This document shows, in pieces, positions 27,090 to 36,730 of a stretch of 64,000 bases of DNA (positions are counted from its first letter, which is position 1; each line of letters opens with the position of its first letter). The position numbers and the translations under genes are program-made. The notes beneath the pieces are model-generated. The model was given only the letters and a program-made list of their open reading frames with translations, did no database searches and had not been told where the DNA came from. The DNA is from Gilvirhabdus luticola (GTDB taxonomy: Bacteria > Bacteroidota > Bacteroidia > Flavobacteriales > Flavobacteriaceae). The DNA lies in the NCBI RefSeq assembly GCF_032583975.1, contig NZ_JAWHTF010000003.1; one strand, given 5' to 3'.

Positions 27090-27845
27090 CTAAAAGCTAT
27101 ATAAAAGTCCATTAGTTAGCTCATATCTTGTTTTGGAAACATCTGTTACTGGAACTGCATCATAATTATATGTAAATGTTGTTTTAAAGGCAAGTTGTTC
27201 ATAGATAGTAATAAGCAAGGTTATTTCACTAGAAAATCTATAATCGTCAAAATCTTTTAATAGAGGTTGGTAATAGCTTGTACTTATAATGCTAATAGTT
27301 TCTATTGGATATAAGCTAAAGGACAGATAAGAACTTCCTCTAAAATCTTTTGTAATTCTTTGTGCTTCAACTTCTGATGCTTTTTCATGTTCGTACATAA
27401 CTAGTGTTCCTAAATAAAACTTATAATTGTCGTTGTTATTAAGCTTAAATCTAGGCCCTAAACCTATGAGACCTCTAAAATCAATTTGAGCAATAGCATC
27501 ATATTGAGATTGTAAAAAGGCTTCCATTTTTATTCTGGGCGTTAATACTCGATTATACCTTAAATGTTGAGTTCCATTATTTTCAAATGAGCTTTTGTCT
27601 AATTGCTGAAAACTCAAATCATTAATAAAAAGCCATAGATTTTTTTCATTTTTGTATTGTATATGTGCTTTTGTCGATATTCTAAAAATGTCGTTCTGGT
27701 TTTTTATGAGAGAAACATTTAGACTAACTGTTCCGGACCATTTTGAAGAATCTGATTTTCTTCTCATAGACTCAACATTAATTACTTGACTATAACAGTT
27801 ATTTGAAATTATAACAACAAGAAATAATTTTAAGACTTTATTCAT
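27090..27845 (-). CDS. Putative DUF481-like outer-membrane protein
   Basis: The product has 251 residues from the ATG at 27845 (MNKVLKLF). The longer reading uses a TTG seven codons upstream and is less likely. A signal peptide ends near CYS/Q. The rest is alternating strands with aromatic residues, ending LYSF, as in outer-membrane barrels; GLIGLGPRFKL and the YxYNY-type C-terminal strands resemble DUF481. It is convergent with the upstream citrate synthase and divergent from the next one, and is an isolated gene of unknown function. Confidence 0.65.
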   Translation of the reverse strand: MNKVLKLFLVVIISNNCYSQVINVESMRRKSDSSKWSGTVSLNVSLIKNQNDIFRISTKAHIQYKNEKNLWLFINDLSFQQLDKSSFENNGTQHLRYNRVLTPRIKMEAFLQSQYDAIAQIDFRGLIGLGPRFKLNNNDNYKFYLGTLVMYEHEKASEVEAQRITKDFRGSSYLSFSLYPIETISIISTSYYQPLLKDFDDYRFSSEITLLITIYEQLAFKTTFTYNYDAVPVTDVSKTRYELTNGLLYSF

Positions 27846-27962
27846 TTTAAATATCAATTTTTTCAATAATAAAATTGCGAAAACCTTTGATTTGTTCCTT
27901 TATTAATCATAAGATATTTCGTAAATTAGTAGTTTGCAAAATTAAACAAACATTTATATAAT

Positions 27963-29246
27963 ATGTCAGATAAAGCCACCTTAAATATTAATGGTAACAC
28001 ACACGAATTTCCTTTATTAAATGGAACCGAAAATGAAGTCGCTGTAGACATTAGTTCTTTGCGAAGTAGCACTGGACTAATAACTCTAGATGCAGGATAT
28101 AAAAATACAGGTTCTTGTGAAAGTGGCATTACATTTCTTGATGGTGAAAAAGGTATTTTACGATATAGAGGATATGCCATAGAAGATTTGGCTGAAAAAG
28201 CAGATTTTCTTGAAGTTGCTTTTTTATTAATTTTCGGAGAGTTACCTACAAAAGCACAATTGGATAAATTCTACACTGATATTAAATCTAAATCTGTAGT
28301 TGATGATGATGTTAGAAAAATTGTAGATGCATTTCCGAAATCGGCTCATCCAATGGGTGTTTTGTCATCGCTTACAAGTGCATTGACTGCTTTTAATCCG
28401 TCTATAGTTAATGTCAGTTCTGAACAAGACATGTACAATTCTGTAGTTAAAATTATGGGTAAATTCCCGGTATTGGTTGCTTGGGCACTTCGTAAAATAC
28501 AAGGTTTACCTCTTGACTATGGCGACAATAGTTTAGGATATGTTGAGAATGTTTTAAAAATGATGTTCAAACAGCCAAATCAAGAATATGTGCAAAATCC
28601 AATAATTGTCAATGCTTTAGATAAACTTTTAATCTTACATGCAGATCACGAACAAAATTGCTCAACATCTACTGTAAGAATTGTTGGTTCTTCTCATGCT
28701 GGATTGTTTGCCTCTATCTCTGCAGGAATTTCGGCACTTTGGGGACCACTTCATGGCGGAGCAAATCAAGCTGTTCTTGAGATGCTGGAAGCTATACAGG
28801 CAGATGGAGGAGATACTAAAAAATACATGGCAAAAGCAAAAGATAAAAATGATCCATTTCGATTAATGGGCTTTGGTCATAGAGTATATAAAAATTTCGA
28901 TCCACGAGCCAAGATAATTAAAGCTGCAGCTGATGAAGTTCTCAATGATTTAGGTATAGAAGATCCTATTTTAGATATTGCTAAAGGTCTGGAGCGAGAA
29001 GCCTTAAGCGATGATTATTTTGTTAAGCGAAAATTATATCCGAATGTTGATTTTTATTCAGGTATTATTTATAGAGCTATGGGTATTCCAACCGATATGT
29101 TTACGGTTATGTTTGCATTGGGCAGATTACCAGGATGGATAGCGCAATATCGTGAAATGCGTTTAAGAAATGAACCTATTGGAAGACCAAGACAACTTTA
29201 TATTGGACAAAATCATAGGGTTTTTAAAACAGTAAAAAATCGATAA
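27963..29246 (+). CDS. gltA: Citrate synthase, bacterial hexameric type
   Basis: This 427-residue enzyme has the E. coli GltA pattern: LHADHEQNCSTSTVR, WGPLHGGANQAVLEML and GFGHRVYK. His264 and His306 correspond to the E. coli catalytic His264 and His305, and YPNVDFYSG holds the catalytic Asp. The N-terminal strand-rich segment typical of the NADH-sensitive type is present (LNINGNTHEFPLLNG). It is probably the main TCA enzyme. A terminator follows at 29266. Confidence 0.95.
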   Translation: MSDKATLNINGNTHEFPLLNGTENEVAVDISSLRSSTGLITLDAGYKNTGSCESGITFLDGEKGILRYRGYAIEDLAEKADFLEVAFLLIFGELPTKAQLDKFYTDIKSKSVVDDDVRKIVDAFPKSAHPMGVLSSLTSALTAFNPSIVNVSSEQDMYNSVVKIMGKFPVLVAWALRKIQGLPLDYGDNSLGYVENVLKMMFKQPNQEYVQNPIIVNALDKLLILHADHEQNCSTSTVRIVGSSHAGLFASISAGISALWGPLHGGANQAVLEMLEAIQADGGDTKKYMAKAKDKNDPFRLMGFGHRVYKNFDPRAKIIKAAADEVLNDLGIEDPILDIAKGLEREALSDDYFVKRKLYPNVDFYSGIIYRAMGIPTDMFTVMFALGRLPGWIAQYREMRLRNEPIGRPRQLYIGQNHRVFKTVKNR

Positions 29247-29265
29247 GAAACATTTTTATATCTTA

Positions 29266-29294
29266 AGGCTTCATATTTATATGAAGCTTTTTTT
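29266..29294 (+). terminator. Intrinsic terminator after gltA
   Basis: GCTTCATAT (29268-29276) pairs with ATATGAAGC (29279-29287), with the tip opened to form a loop. Seven T follow (29288-29294). It lies 21 bases after the gltA stop and just before the next ATG at 29306. Confidence 0.82.
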
Positions 29295-29305
29295 ATAGCT
29301 AGAGT

Positions 29306-30220
29306 ATGTTAAAACTGAACATTAAGAACGAAACCTCCCGATTAAGAGCTGTCATTCTAGGCACTGCAAAGAGTAATGGTCCAGTACCAAAGGTTGAAGA
29401 TTGTTATGACCCAAAAAGCAGATTACATGTTTTAAATGGAACTTATCCAAAGGAAGAAGACTTAATTGTTGAGATGAAAGCAGCTCTTGATGTTTTTATT
29501 AAGTATGGAGTTGCTGTATACAGACCTGAAGTCATAGAGAATTGTAATCAGATATTTTCGCGTGATATTGCATTTGTAATTGATGATAAAGTAATTAAAG
29601 CAAATATTTTACCAGATAGAGATAGAGAAATTGAGGCCATACGTTATGTTTGGAATCAGATTGAAAGTAAAAATAGAATTATACTACCAGAAGAATGTCA
29701 TGTAGAAGGCGGTGACGTCATGCCTTGGAACGATCATATCTTCATCGGAACCTATTCTGGAGAAGACTATGCTGACTATATCACTGCAAGAACCAATATG
29801 GATGCAGTAATAGCTATACAAGAATTATTTCCAAATAAAACTGTTAAGGCTTTTGAGTTACGAAAATCAAATACTGATCCATATAATAATGCGTTGCATT
29901 TAGACTGTTGTTTTCAACCTATTGGAAAAGACAAAGCTATAATCCATAAAAATGGCTTTTTAATAGAAAATGAATACAACTGGCTTGTTGATTTCTTTGG
30001 TAAAGGAAATATATTCGAAATTACCAAAGAAGAAATGTACAACATGAACAGTAATATTTTCTCCATTTCTGAAGATGTTATTATTTCAGAAAGAAACTTT
30101 ACTCGTTTGAATGCTTGGTTAAGAGAACAAGGCTTTACTGTTGAAGAAATACCTTATGCAGAAGTTGCTAAACAAGAAGGTTTATTACGTTGTTCTACTA
30201 TGCCATTGATAAGAGATTAA
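29306..30220 (+). CDS. Pentein-fold hydrolase of the DDAH / arginine-deiminase superfamily
   Basis: This 304-residue protein of the amidinotransferase superfamily has enzymes acting on guanidino groups among its relatives. The active-site pattern is visible: FSRD (84-87), EGGD (134-137), LHLDC with His198, and the nucleophile Cys296 in LLRCSTMPLIRD. It could be a dimethylarginine hydrolase or arginine deiminase-like enzyme; the substrate cannot be decided from sequence. A terminator precedes it. A second family member, the CtlX-like protein, lies 1.2 kb downstream. Confidence 0.85.
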   Translation: MLKLNIKNETSRLRAVILGTAKSNGPVPKVEDCYDPKSRLHVLNGTYPKEEDLIVEMKAALDVFIKYGVAVYRPEVIENCNQIFSRDIAFVIDDKVIKANILPDRDREIEAIRYVWNQIESKNRIILPEECHVEGGDVMPWNDHIFIGTYSGEDYADYITARTNMDAVIAIQELFPNKTVKAFELRKSNTDPYNNALHLDCCFQPIGKDKAIIHKNGFLIENEYNWLVDFFGKGNIFEITKEEMYNMNSNIFSISEDVIISERNFTRLNAWLREQGFTVEEIPYAEVAKQEGLLRCSTMPLIRD

Positions 30221-30626
30221 AATAACATTTGCCAAGCAGAAATCGAATATTTTTGATTTAAAATTTCTAGAACCCCAATCCAGTAATTGTTGAGGTAGGT
30301 TCTCCATTAGAATTATAATGTTATTCAATTAACCATTTGGTTACAGAATGAATGCTGCTTTGGGATTCTGCAAATGTGTAAGTCATATTTAGATATTTGA
30401 GCGATATAATTTACAACTTGTTAGAGCATACAAATTTGAGTTTCGTATCAAAAATTCTAAAGTAAACTGAAAGCAAAAAGTACAGGCTTCTTTAAATTTA
30501 TTTTTTTTGTTTAGATAAATTCCTTTATTATCAATAGAAGTTTTTTATGAAGTACAAAAATCACATTATATTTTTAAAAAAAGCTAGTAATCTTATACAT
30601 TTTTTAGTTCATTACTAATCGATGTT
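30221..30626. other. 406-base gap without a clear gene
   Basis: The gap is AT-rich and has stops in all frames. It holds a possible decayed minus-strand fragment at 30267-30410, listed separately. No terminator, tRNA or exact promoter match was found. The part from 30411 on looks like plain intergenic DNA. Confidence 0.7.
30267..30410 (-). pseudogene. Possible remnant of a short protein-coding gene
   Basis: The minus strand reads 48 codons with protein-like composition, ending GEPTSTITGLGF before a TAG at 30267-30269. One internal TAA at 30321-30323 interrupts it after WLIE, just before HYNSNGEP. There is no start codon in context. It looks like the C-terminal end of a small secreted or lipoprotein family, but no family is recognised and it could be chance. 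Confidence 0.25.
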
Positions 30627-31316
30627 TTAGTTGTTGTCTTTCTTTAGCTTATAAGCATAATATCCCATATATCCAATACTAACATCAATAGCAATATGTA
30701 ATATTATAGCTAACCATATATTGTTTGAAAAATAATATATGGCTGTAAATAGTAATCCTAGAATAAATGCCCCAATTATATTTTCTTTAGTACTGCTTAT
30801 ATGTGTTAAAGCGAAAATTATATTGGTCAGTGCAAATGCCAAAATCAGATTTGTATTTTCAAGGAAATATGAAAACATAAAAAGTCTAAAGATAATTTCC
30901 TCACAAATTCCAGCACTTAATGAAAGAAAATTAAACCAAATAAACTCTTGCTTGGATTTAGGAAGATAGTAATAGTTTCCTTTCATTCTTTCTATTACTG
31001 ATTGGGCTTTTTCGATTGTTGGTATCTTCGATGTATAAATCTGTAATCCAATAAAGACCAGGATTAATATAGACATAATGATGCCGAAAGTATTAAAGGT
31101 AGGAAAGAAATTAAGTTGTTCAGATTTATCAATAAACAAATTAACTATAATCAAACATGTTTGTAGCCAAAAAATAAAAATGGTTTGTTTATAATCTTTC
31201 AATCTATCATAATCATCTTTTTTTATCTGGTTATTGGTTTTCTTATATATGATGTATAAATAAGTTGGATAAACCAATCCAATTAATAATGCCAATATAT
31301 GTGTTGAAAGCGTCAT
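30627..31316 (-). CDS. CPBP-family intramembrane metalloprotease
   Basis: This 229-residue membrane protein has about six or seven hydrophobic segments. The three CPBP/Abi motifs are present: Glu139-Glu140...Arg144 (EEIIFR), His172 in FALTHIS, and His207 in IILHIAIDVSIG. Relatives include CAAX prenyl proteases and bacteriocin-immunity proteins. It sits alone on the minus strand between two plus-strand pentein hydrolases; its substrate is unknown. Confidence 0.85.
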   Translation of the reverse strand: MTLSTHILALLIGLVYPTYLYIIYKKTNNQIKKDDYDRLKDYKQTIFIFWLQTCLIIVNLFIDKSEQLNFFPTFNTFGIIMSILILVFIGLQIYTSKIPTIEKAQSVIERMKGNYYYLPKSKQEFIWFNFLSLSAGICEEIIFRLFMFSYFLENTNLILAFALTNIIFALTHISSTKENIIGAFILGLLFTAIYYFSNNIWLAIILHIAIDVSIGYMGYYAYKLKKDNN

Positions 31317-31466
31317 TTACTTAAATTAGTATTGTTTGCTATAATTATGTTACAAATCAAGTATAATTATATAAAATAAAGGCTGAATGAGCATGACTAT
31401 TTTTTTAAGAAAGTCAAATGGTTTCAAATCAAAAAGAACTAATATTGTACTTTTAAAAGCTGTTAG

Positions 31467-32399
31467 ATGAAACAAGTTACCAACACTGTTTTAATGATTC
31501 GTCCTGTGAATTTTAGGATGAACGAGCAAACTGCTGTAAATAATTATTTTCAGGAAGATTTGCATCTTAAAAACAAAGAGATCAATGAACGTGCACAAAA
31601 AGAATTTGATGAGTTTGTTTCCAAATTACGTTCGGTAGGTATCACTGTTATTGTGGTTGACGATCGTTTGGAAACAGATACACCAGATTCAGTTTTCCCA
31701 AATAATTGGGTGTCTTTCCATGATGATGGTACTGTCGCGATTTATCCTATGTTTGCTGAAAACAGAAGACAAGAACGACGTGAAGATATTTTTGATATTC
31801 TTGAAGAGCATGGTTTTTTAATCAAAAATATAGTTGATTATACTAGTGCTGAAGAGGAAAATATATTTCTTGAAGCTACAGGAAGTTTATGTTTGGATGG
31901 AATTAACCAAAAAGCATATTGTGCTTTGTCGCCAAGAGCAGATGAAGATCTGTGTATAGAATTTTGTGAAGATTTCGAATATACACCAATCTTATTTACG
32001 GCTTATCAAACGGTTGATGGTAAACGATTGCCAATTTATCATACTAATGTTATGATGTGTATAGGCAATACATTTGCTGTTGTTTGCTTGTCTACAATAG
32101 ACGATAAAAAAGAGCGTAATAATGTGGTAAAGAATTTAAAGGAAGATGGTAAAGAGATTATTGATATTTCTGAAGACCAGATGAACAATTTTGCTGGAAA
32201 TATGCTTCAGCTCAAAGGCAAAAATGATGCTTCCTATATTGTTATGAGTCAGGCGGCTTATAATTCATTGACCAATTCTCAAATTGAAAGACTTAAAGTA
32301 CACGGTAATATTTTGTATAGTCCTTTAGACACCATTGAAACTTGTGGAGGTGGAAGTGCAAGGTGTATGTTGGCAGAGGTCTTTTTACCAAAAAACTAA
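31467..32399 (+). CDS. CtlX-like pentein hydrolase (citrulline/arginine-related)
   Basis: This 310-residue protein of the amidinotransferase superfamily has a start (LMIRPVNFRMNEQTAVNNYFQ) and an end (TCGGGSARCMLAEVFLP) typical of the CtlX group, with Cys300 as the likely nucleophile. DSVFPNNWVSFHDDG is the conserved substrate-region segment. CtlX has been described as a citrulline-hydrolysing enzyme in Francisella; whether this one does the same is inference. It overlaps the 3' end of the convergent histidine kinase gene by four bases. Confidence 0.8.
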   Translation: MKQVTNTVLMIRPVNFRMNEQTAVNNYFQEDLHLKNKEINERAQKEFDEFVSKLRSVGITVIVVDDRLETDTPDSVFPNNWVSFHDDGTVAIYPMFAENRRQERREDIFDILEEHGFLIKNIVDYTSAEEENIFLEATGSLCLDGINQKAYCALSPRADEDLCIEFCEDFEYTPILFTAYQTVDGKRLPIYHTNVMMCIGNTFAVVCLSTIDDKKERNNVVKNLKEDGKEIIDISEDQMNNFAGNMLQLKGKNDASYIVMSQAAYNSLTNSQIERLKVHGNILYSPLDTIETCGGGSARCMLAEVFLPKN

Positions 32400-34462
32400 T
32401 TAACCACTGAAGATTTAGATTTTGGTAATTGTACGTAGAAAGTACTACCAACACCTTCTGTACTTTCTACCCAAATTTTACCTTTATTAAGTTCTACCAA
32501 TTCTTTACAAATTGATAAACCAAGACCAGTACCTTTCTCATTTTTGGTTCCAGTAGTTGTGAAGGAATGGCTTTTGAATAGCTTTCCTATATTTTCTTCA
32601 GATATACCAACACCTGTATCAGATACACTTATTACGCTACTACCATTACTTATATGATTTGAAATGGTAATAATATCTCCTGCTTGGGAAAATTTAACAG
32701 CGTTGGTGAGTAAATTCTGAATCACGATTTCTATCATACTTCTATCTGCATAAGCAAAATCTTTAAGCGAACGATCAATGAGTTTTATTCCTTTGTTATC
32801 TAAGCGTTGCTCAATGAGATTGATTTTGTCTTGAAAGATTTCTTGTACATCAAACAAGCTTGGATTGGCCTCAAGAGATTGCATTTGAGATTTAGACCAG
32901 TTTAGTAAATTAAACAGCAACATGGTTGCATTATTGGCATTATCGCTTAATTCTGGAATTAATTTATCAAATTCTTCTTCAGAAATATCGCCATCGCTTA
33001 ACAAATCTATAAAGCCTTTTATTGAGGTTAACGAATCTTTTAGATCATGAGAAACAATTGAGAATAATTTGTCTTTCACTCTATTTATGTCTTCTAGGTG
33101 TTTAACTTGCTCTGTAACTGCCTCATTCTGTAACTTACTTTTTTGATTTTCTTCTTCAAGTTCTCGAAGGTGCTTAATGTTTTCAGACTTCTTTAAGTAG
33201 TTAACAATCAATAAAATTAGTGCAATAATAAAAGCACCAATTAGAGCATAAATGAAATATGTTTGAGTTTTAATTCTTTGTTGAAAAGCCAAAGTTTCAG
33301 CTTTAGCCATGACTGGATTTACAACAATTGAATCATCACTTATTAAATCTTCCTCAAAGGGCTCAATAGAATGAATATTGTCTGTGGTAATATTTCTTTG
33401 TTTGTTAATACTATTCTGTAATTCATAGTACTCTCTTTGCCAAACATAGGCTCGTGCAAAATTCCTTCGGGTAGAATCCAAAGATTTTAAAAACTTGTAG
33501 TTTGCTAAAAGTTCTGTATCATTATTTCTAGATTTTGCAATATTTTTTGCTTCCAAAAGTTGCGCCTCTGCAGTATTATAAAAACCACGTTCAAAATTAA
33601 GTTTACCTAAATTATTAAGTGAGATGAGTAGACCATTTTCATTATTGGTTTTTCTATTAAGTTGCAAACCTTGAATTAAATACAGTGCAGATTTATCATA
33701 ATCTTTAAACTGTAAGTATTCTCCGCCTAGTTTAGGTAATATAATACCTTTTAAGGAATCATTATCTTGATCTATGATAGACAATACATTTTCAAAATAC
33801 TCTATAGCTTTTCGGTTTTCCTTTTCACGAGAATATAATTCTCCCAAATTTATTGAAGACCTAATAATACCATCCGTATCATTTAATCGCTGCTGTAAGT
33901 TGAGTGCCTTAAGGTTAAATTCTATAGCCTTATTGTATAAGTTAATATTTCTATAAGCTGAAGCCAAATTTGAATAGGCAGAAACGAGCTCATCTCTTAA
34001 ACCTCTTTTTTCAAGCTCATTAATTGCTGCAAGTGAGTATTGTAAACCTTTATTGTAATTACCTCTTTGTATTTCAATCAAACCAATTTGGTTGTTCACT
34101 TTGGCTATACCAAGGGTGTCGTTTAATTCAGCAAAAAGAGCTTTAGATTTTGAGTAATTATCAATAGCGTTGATATAATCATTGTTGGTGGTATAAATCA
34201 GAGCCTTGAAGTATAAAACTTCCGCATTCCCTTGTTTGTAGTTTAGACTATTGGATAGTTTTTCGGTTTCAGAAATAAATTTTAATGCTTTACTATAATC
34301 TTCTAATTTATATAATGCTTTAATGAGTTCTACAGATGTTTTTACTTTAGAAGTATCTGCGTTTTGAAAAGCTAATTGTATGGTAAGACTGTCTACCTCT
34401 TTAGTTTGAGAGAGACTAATGAAAACAGACAGAAAAGAAATTATAGTAATTATCTTTCTCAT
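32396..34462 (-). CDS. TPR-repeat sensor histidine kinase
   Basis: This 688-residue protein has a signal peptide (1-19), a periplasmic array of tetratricopeptide repeats from about 55 to 350, one membrane helix (402-422), a coiled coil (about 425-462), and a kinase core. The H box SIVSHDLKDSL has His472; the N box (IVIQNLLTNAVKFS) and G boxes (DTGVGI, GTGLGLSICKEL) follow. No response regulator is adjacent, so it is an orphan kinase. TPR kinases of this design are common in Bacteroidota; the signal is unknown. Its TAG overlaps the convergent ctlX-like stop. Confidence 0.92.
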   Translation of the reverse strand: MRKIITIISFLSVFISLSQTKEVDSLTIQLAFQNADTSKVKTSVELIKALYKLEDYSKALKFISETEKLSNSLNYKQGNAEVLYFKALIYTTNNDYINAIDNYSKSKALFAELNDTLGIAKVNNQIGLIEIQRGNYNKGLQYSLAAINELEKRGLRDELVSAYSNLASAYRNINLYNKAIEFNLKALNLQQRLNDTDGIIRSSINLGELYSREKENRKAIEYFENVLSIIDQDNDSLKGIILPKLGGEYLQFKDYDKSALYLIQGLQLNRKTNNENGLLISLNNLGKLNFERGFYNTAEAQLLEAKNIAKSRNNDTELLANYKFLKSLDSTRRNFARAYVWQREYYELQNSINKQRNITTDNIHSIEPFEEDLISDDSIVVNPVMAKAETLAFQQRIKTQTYFIYALIGAFIIALILLIVNYLKKSENIKHLRELEEENQKSKLQNEAVTEQVKHLEDINRVKDKLFSIVSHDLKDSLTSIKGFIDLLSDGDISEEEFDKLIPELSDNANNATMLLFNLLNWSKSQMQSLEANPSLFDVQEIFQDKINLIEQRLDNKGIKLIDRSLKDFAYADRSMIEIVIQNLLTNAVKFSQAGDIITISNHISNGSSVISVSDTGVGISEENIGKLFKSHSFTTTGTKNEKGTGLGLSICKELVELNKGKIWVESTEGVGSTFYVQLPKSKSSVVN

Positions 34463-34921
34463 ACACGCTTATAAATTACAACCGTCATTTACACTTCTTA
34501 TATGAGGCATTTATAAGTAATTAAGTGTTTTAATAGGTTGTAATCTCTTAATAGTTAGTTATTCATAACTCTAGAAATTGAGGGAGATTAATAGCATTAC
34601 TAGACAAAAGTTAAAAAAAGCAGTCTAAAAAGCTAATTTCTGCGTTTTACTGCTAAAAAATTAGATGAAAGGAGATTAAATTTTTTTTAGAAAAAATCGG
34701 TATCGATGAAGTGTATATATTAAAGGGAAACAACATTTTTACCGACCAAATACATGTTTCTTTAACACATTGTCCGATCAATTATTTAATTCTTTGTAAA
34801 TGAGGTATTTTGTCGAAAAACATTGATTATTCTCAAAAACTATCATTTTTCATTATAGATAATTTAATAGATTTTATCCTCAATAAAATTTTATCTTTGC
34901 CATTTAAAATGAATTCCTTAA
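34463..34921. other. 459-base intergenic region between divergent genes
   Basis: It holds the control regions of the kinase gene (minus) and argS (plus). A TATCTTTG -7-like box lies at 34892-34899. An imperfect hairpin pairs AGCAGT (34619-34624) with ACTGCT near 34649-34654. No protein frame of useful size was found; the rest is AT-rich. Confidence 0.65.
34892..34899 (+). promoter_or_regulatory. Probable -7 element of argS
   Basis: TATCTTTG matches TAnnTTTG exactly and ends 22 bases before the argS ATG. The -33 region has TTTT rather than TTTG. Confidence 0.6.
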
Positions 34922-36706
34922 ATGAACCTTCAAGAAGTATTATCTGTTCAAGTAAAAAAAGCTGTAAAATCAATTTACGATGTAGAGTTAGAATTGGTTG
35001 AATTTCAATCAACTCGAAAAGAGTTTTCTGGAGATATTACAGTAGTTATTTTCCCAATGCTAAGGTTTGTAAAAGGTAATCCAGTTCAGATAGGTGAAAC
35101 CATTGGTGATTACCTACTTAAGCATGTTAATGAAGTAAAAGGATTTAATGTTGTAAAAGGTTTTTTAAATATTGAAATTAGCGATCAGTACTATATTCAA
35201 TTTTTTAATGGAATTGTTAATAAAACCAACTATGGTTTTGTATCTCCAAAACCAGAAACTAAAGCCGTCATTGTAGAATATTCTTCACCTAATACTAACA
35301 AGCCACTTCATTTAGGTCATATCAGAAATAATTTGTTAGGCTATAGTGTTGCAGAAATCTTAAAGGCTTCTGGAACACCAGTATATAAAACTCAAATTAT
35401 TAACGATCGTGGTATTCATATTTGTAAAAGTATGTTGGCTTGGCAACGTTTTGGTAACGGAGAAACACCTGAAAGTACAGGTTTAAAAGGGGATAAACTG
35501 GTTGGAATTTACTATGTAAAATTTGATCAGGAATACAAAAAAGAAATAGAGACTTTAGTTGCAAAAGGTTATAATAATGAAGAAGCTAAAAAAAATGCAC
35601 CTATACTGTTAGAAGCTCAAAAAATGCTTCAAAAATGGGAAGCTGGAGACGAAGATGTGGTTGCATTATGGAAAACTATGAATAGCTGGGTTTATAAAGG
35701 TTTTGAAGAAACCTATAAAAATCTAGGTGTTGATTTTAACAGCTATTATTATGAAAGTGAAACCTATCTTTTAGGTAAAGAATTTGTAGCCGAAGGTTTA
35801 AAAAGAGGTGTCTTTTTTAAGAAAGAAGATGGCTCGGTTTGGTGCGATTTGACCGATGATGGTTTGGATGAAAAAATTGTGCTTCGAGCAGACGGTACTG
35901 CAGTTTACATGACACAAGATATCGGCACAGCCATTCAGCGTATTAAGGATCATCGAGATGCTGGTGGTATGGTATATACTGTAGGTAATGAGCAGGATTA
36001 CCATTTTAAAGTCTTGTTCTTGATCTTGAAAAAATTAGGTTTTGATTGGGCAAAGAATCTATACCATTTAAGTTATGGTATGGTAGATTTGCCCAGTGGA
36101 AAAATGAAAAGTAGAGAAGGAACTGTGGTTGATGCCGACGACTTAATTCATGAAATGACAGAAACTGCCAGAGATATCTCTGAAGAATTGGGCAAGTTGG
36201 ATGGTTATACAGAAACTGAAAAAGAAGAATTGTATAGAATGATAGGTTTGGGTGCTTTAAAATATTACATTTTAAAAGTTGATCCTAAAAAACGCATTTT
36301 GTTCGATCCTAAAGAATCTATCGATTTTCAGGGTAATACGGGACCATTCATTCAATATACTTATGCGAGGATACAATCTATTTTACGTAAAGCTTACTTT
36401 GATTATCTAAACGTTTTGAATGCAGAAGAAATTAAACTTCATGAGAAGGAAAAAGAACTTTTAAAACAAATACAGTTGTTCCCTGAGATTATACAATATG
36501 CAGCAGAAGAACACAGTCCTGCATTAATAGCCAATTACACCTACGATTTAGTAAAAGAATTCAACTCGTTCTACCAAAATGTTTCTATACTTGGGGCAGA
36601 AACCGAAACCGAAAAAGTGTTTCGAGTACAACTCTCTAAAACTGTGGCAATCATTATTAAAAACGGCTTTAGCGTTTTAGGTATACAAGTGCCAGAACGT
36701 ATGTGA
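34922..36706 (+). CDS. argS: Arginyl-tRNA synthetase
   Basis: This 594-residue class I synthetase charges tRNA-Arg. The HIGH motif is HLGH at 130-133, and the KMSKS-like motif is KMKSR at 394-398. The N-terminal Arg-S additional domain comes before them and the anticodon-binding domain follows, ending with the conserved LGIQVPERM. The start at 34922 was chosen over an ATG at 34908, which is in another frame. It has its own promoter-like box. Confidence 0.97.
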   Translation: MNLQEVLSVQVKKAVKSIYDVELELVEFQSTRKEFSGDITVVIFPMLRFVKGNPVQIGETIGDYLLKHVNEVKGFNVVKGFLNIEISDQYYIQFFNGIVNKTNYGFVSPKPETKAVIVEYSSPNTNKPLHLGHIRNNLLGYSVAEILKASGTPVYKTQIINDRGIHICKSMLAWQRFGNGETPESTGLKGDKLVGIYYVKFDQEYKKEIETLVAKGYNNEEAKKNAPILLEAQKMLQKWEAGDEDVVALWKTMNSWVYKGFEETYKNLGVDFNSYYYESETYLLGKEFVAEGLKRGVFFKKEDGSVWCDLTDDGLDEKIVLRADGTAVYMTQDIGTAIQRIKDHRDAGGMVYTVGNEQDYHFKVLFLILKKLGFDWAKNLYHLSYGMVDLPSGKMKSREGTVVDADDLIHEMTETARDISEELGKLDGYTETEKEELYRMIGLGALKYYILKVDPKKRILFDPKESIDFQGNTGPFIQYTYARIQSILRKAYFDYLNVLNAEEIKLHEKEKELLKQIQLFPEIIQYAAEEHSPALIANYTYDLVKEFNSFYQNVSILGAETETEKVFRVQLSKTVAIIIKNGFSVLGIQVPERM

Positions 36707-36730
36707 TTTTGCTATACATTCAAGCGCTTA

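Noticed and set aside
27881..27962. Housekeeping promoter before gltA
   Set aside because: TTTG-like and TAgTTTG-like pieces are present but spacing and letters do not fit the consensus.
30627..31316. CPBP protein as an immunity protein of a bacteriocin locus
   Set aside because: No small leader-type peptide, ABC exporter or modification gene is adjacent; the neighbours are metabolic hydrolases.
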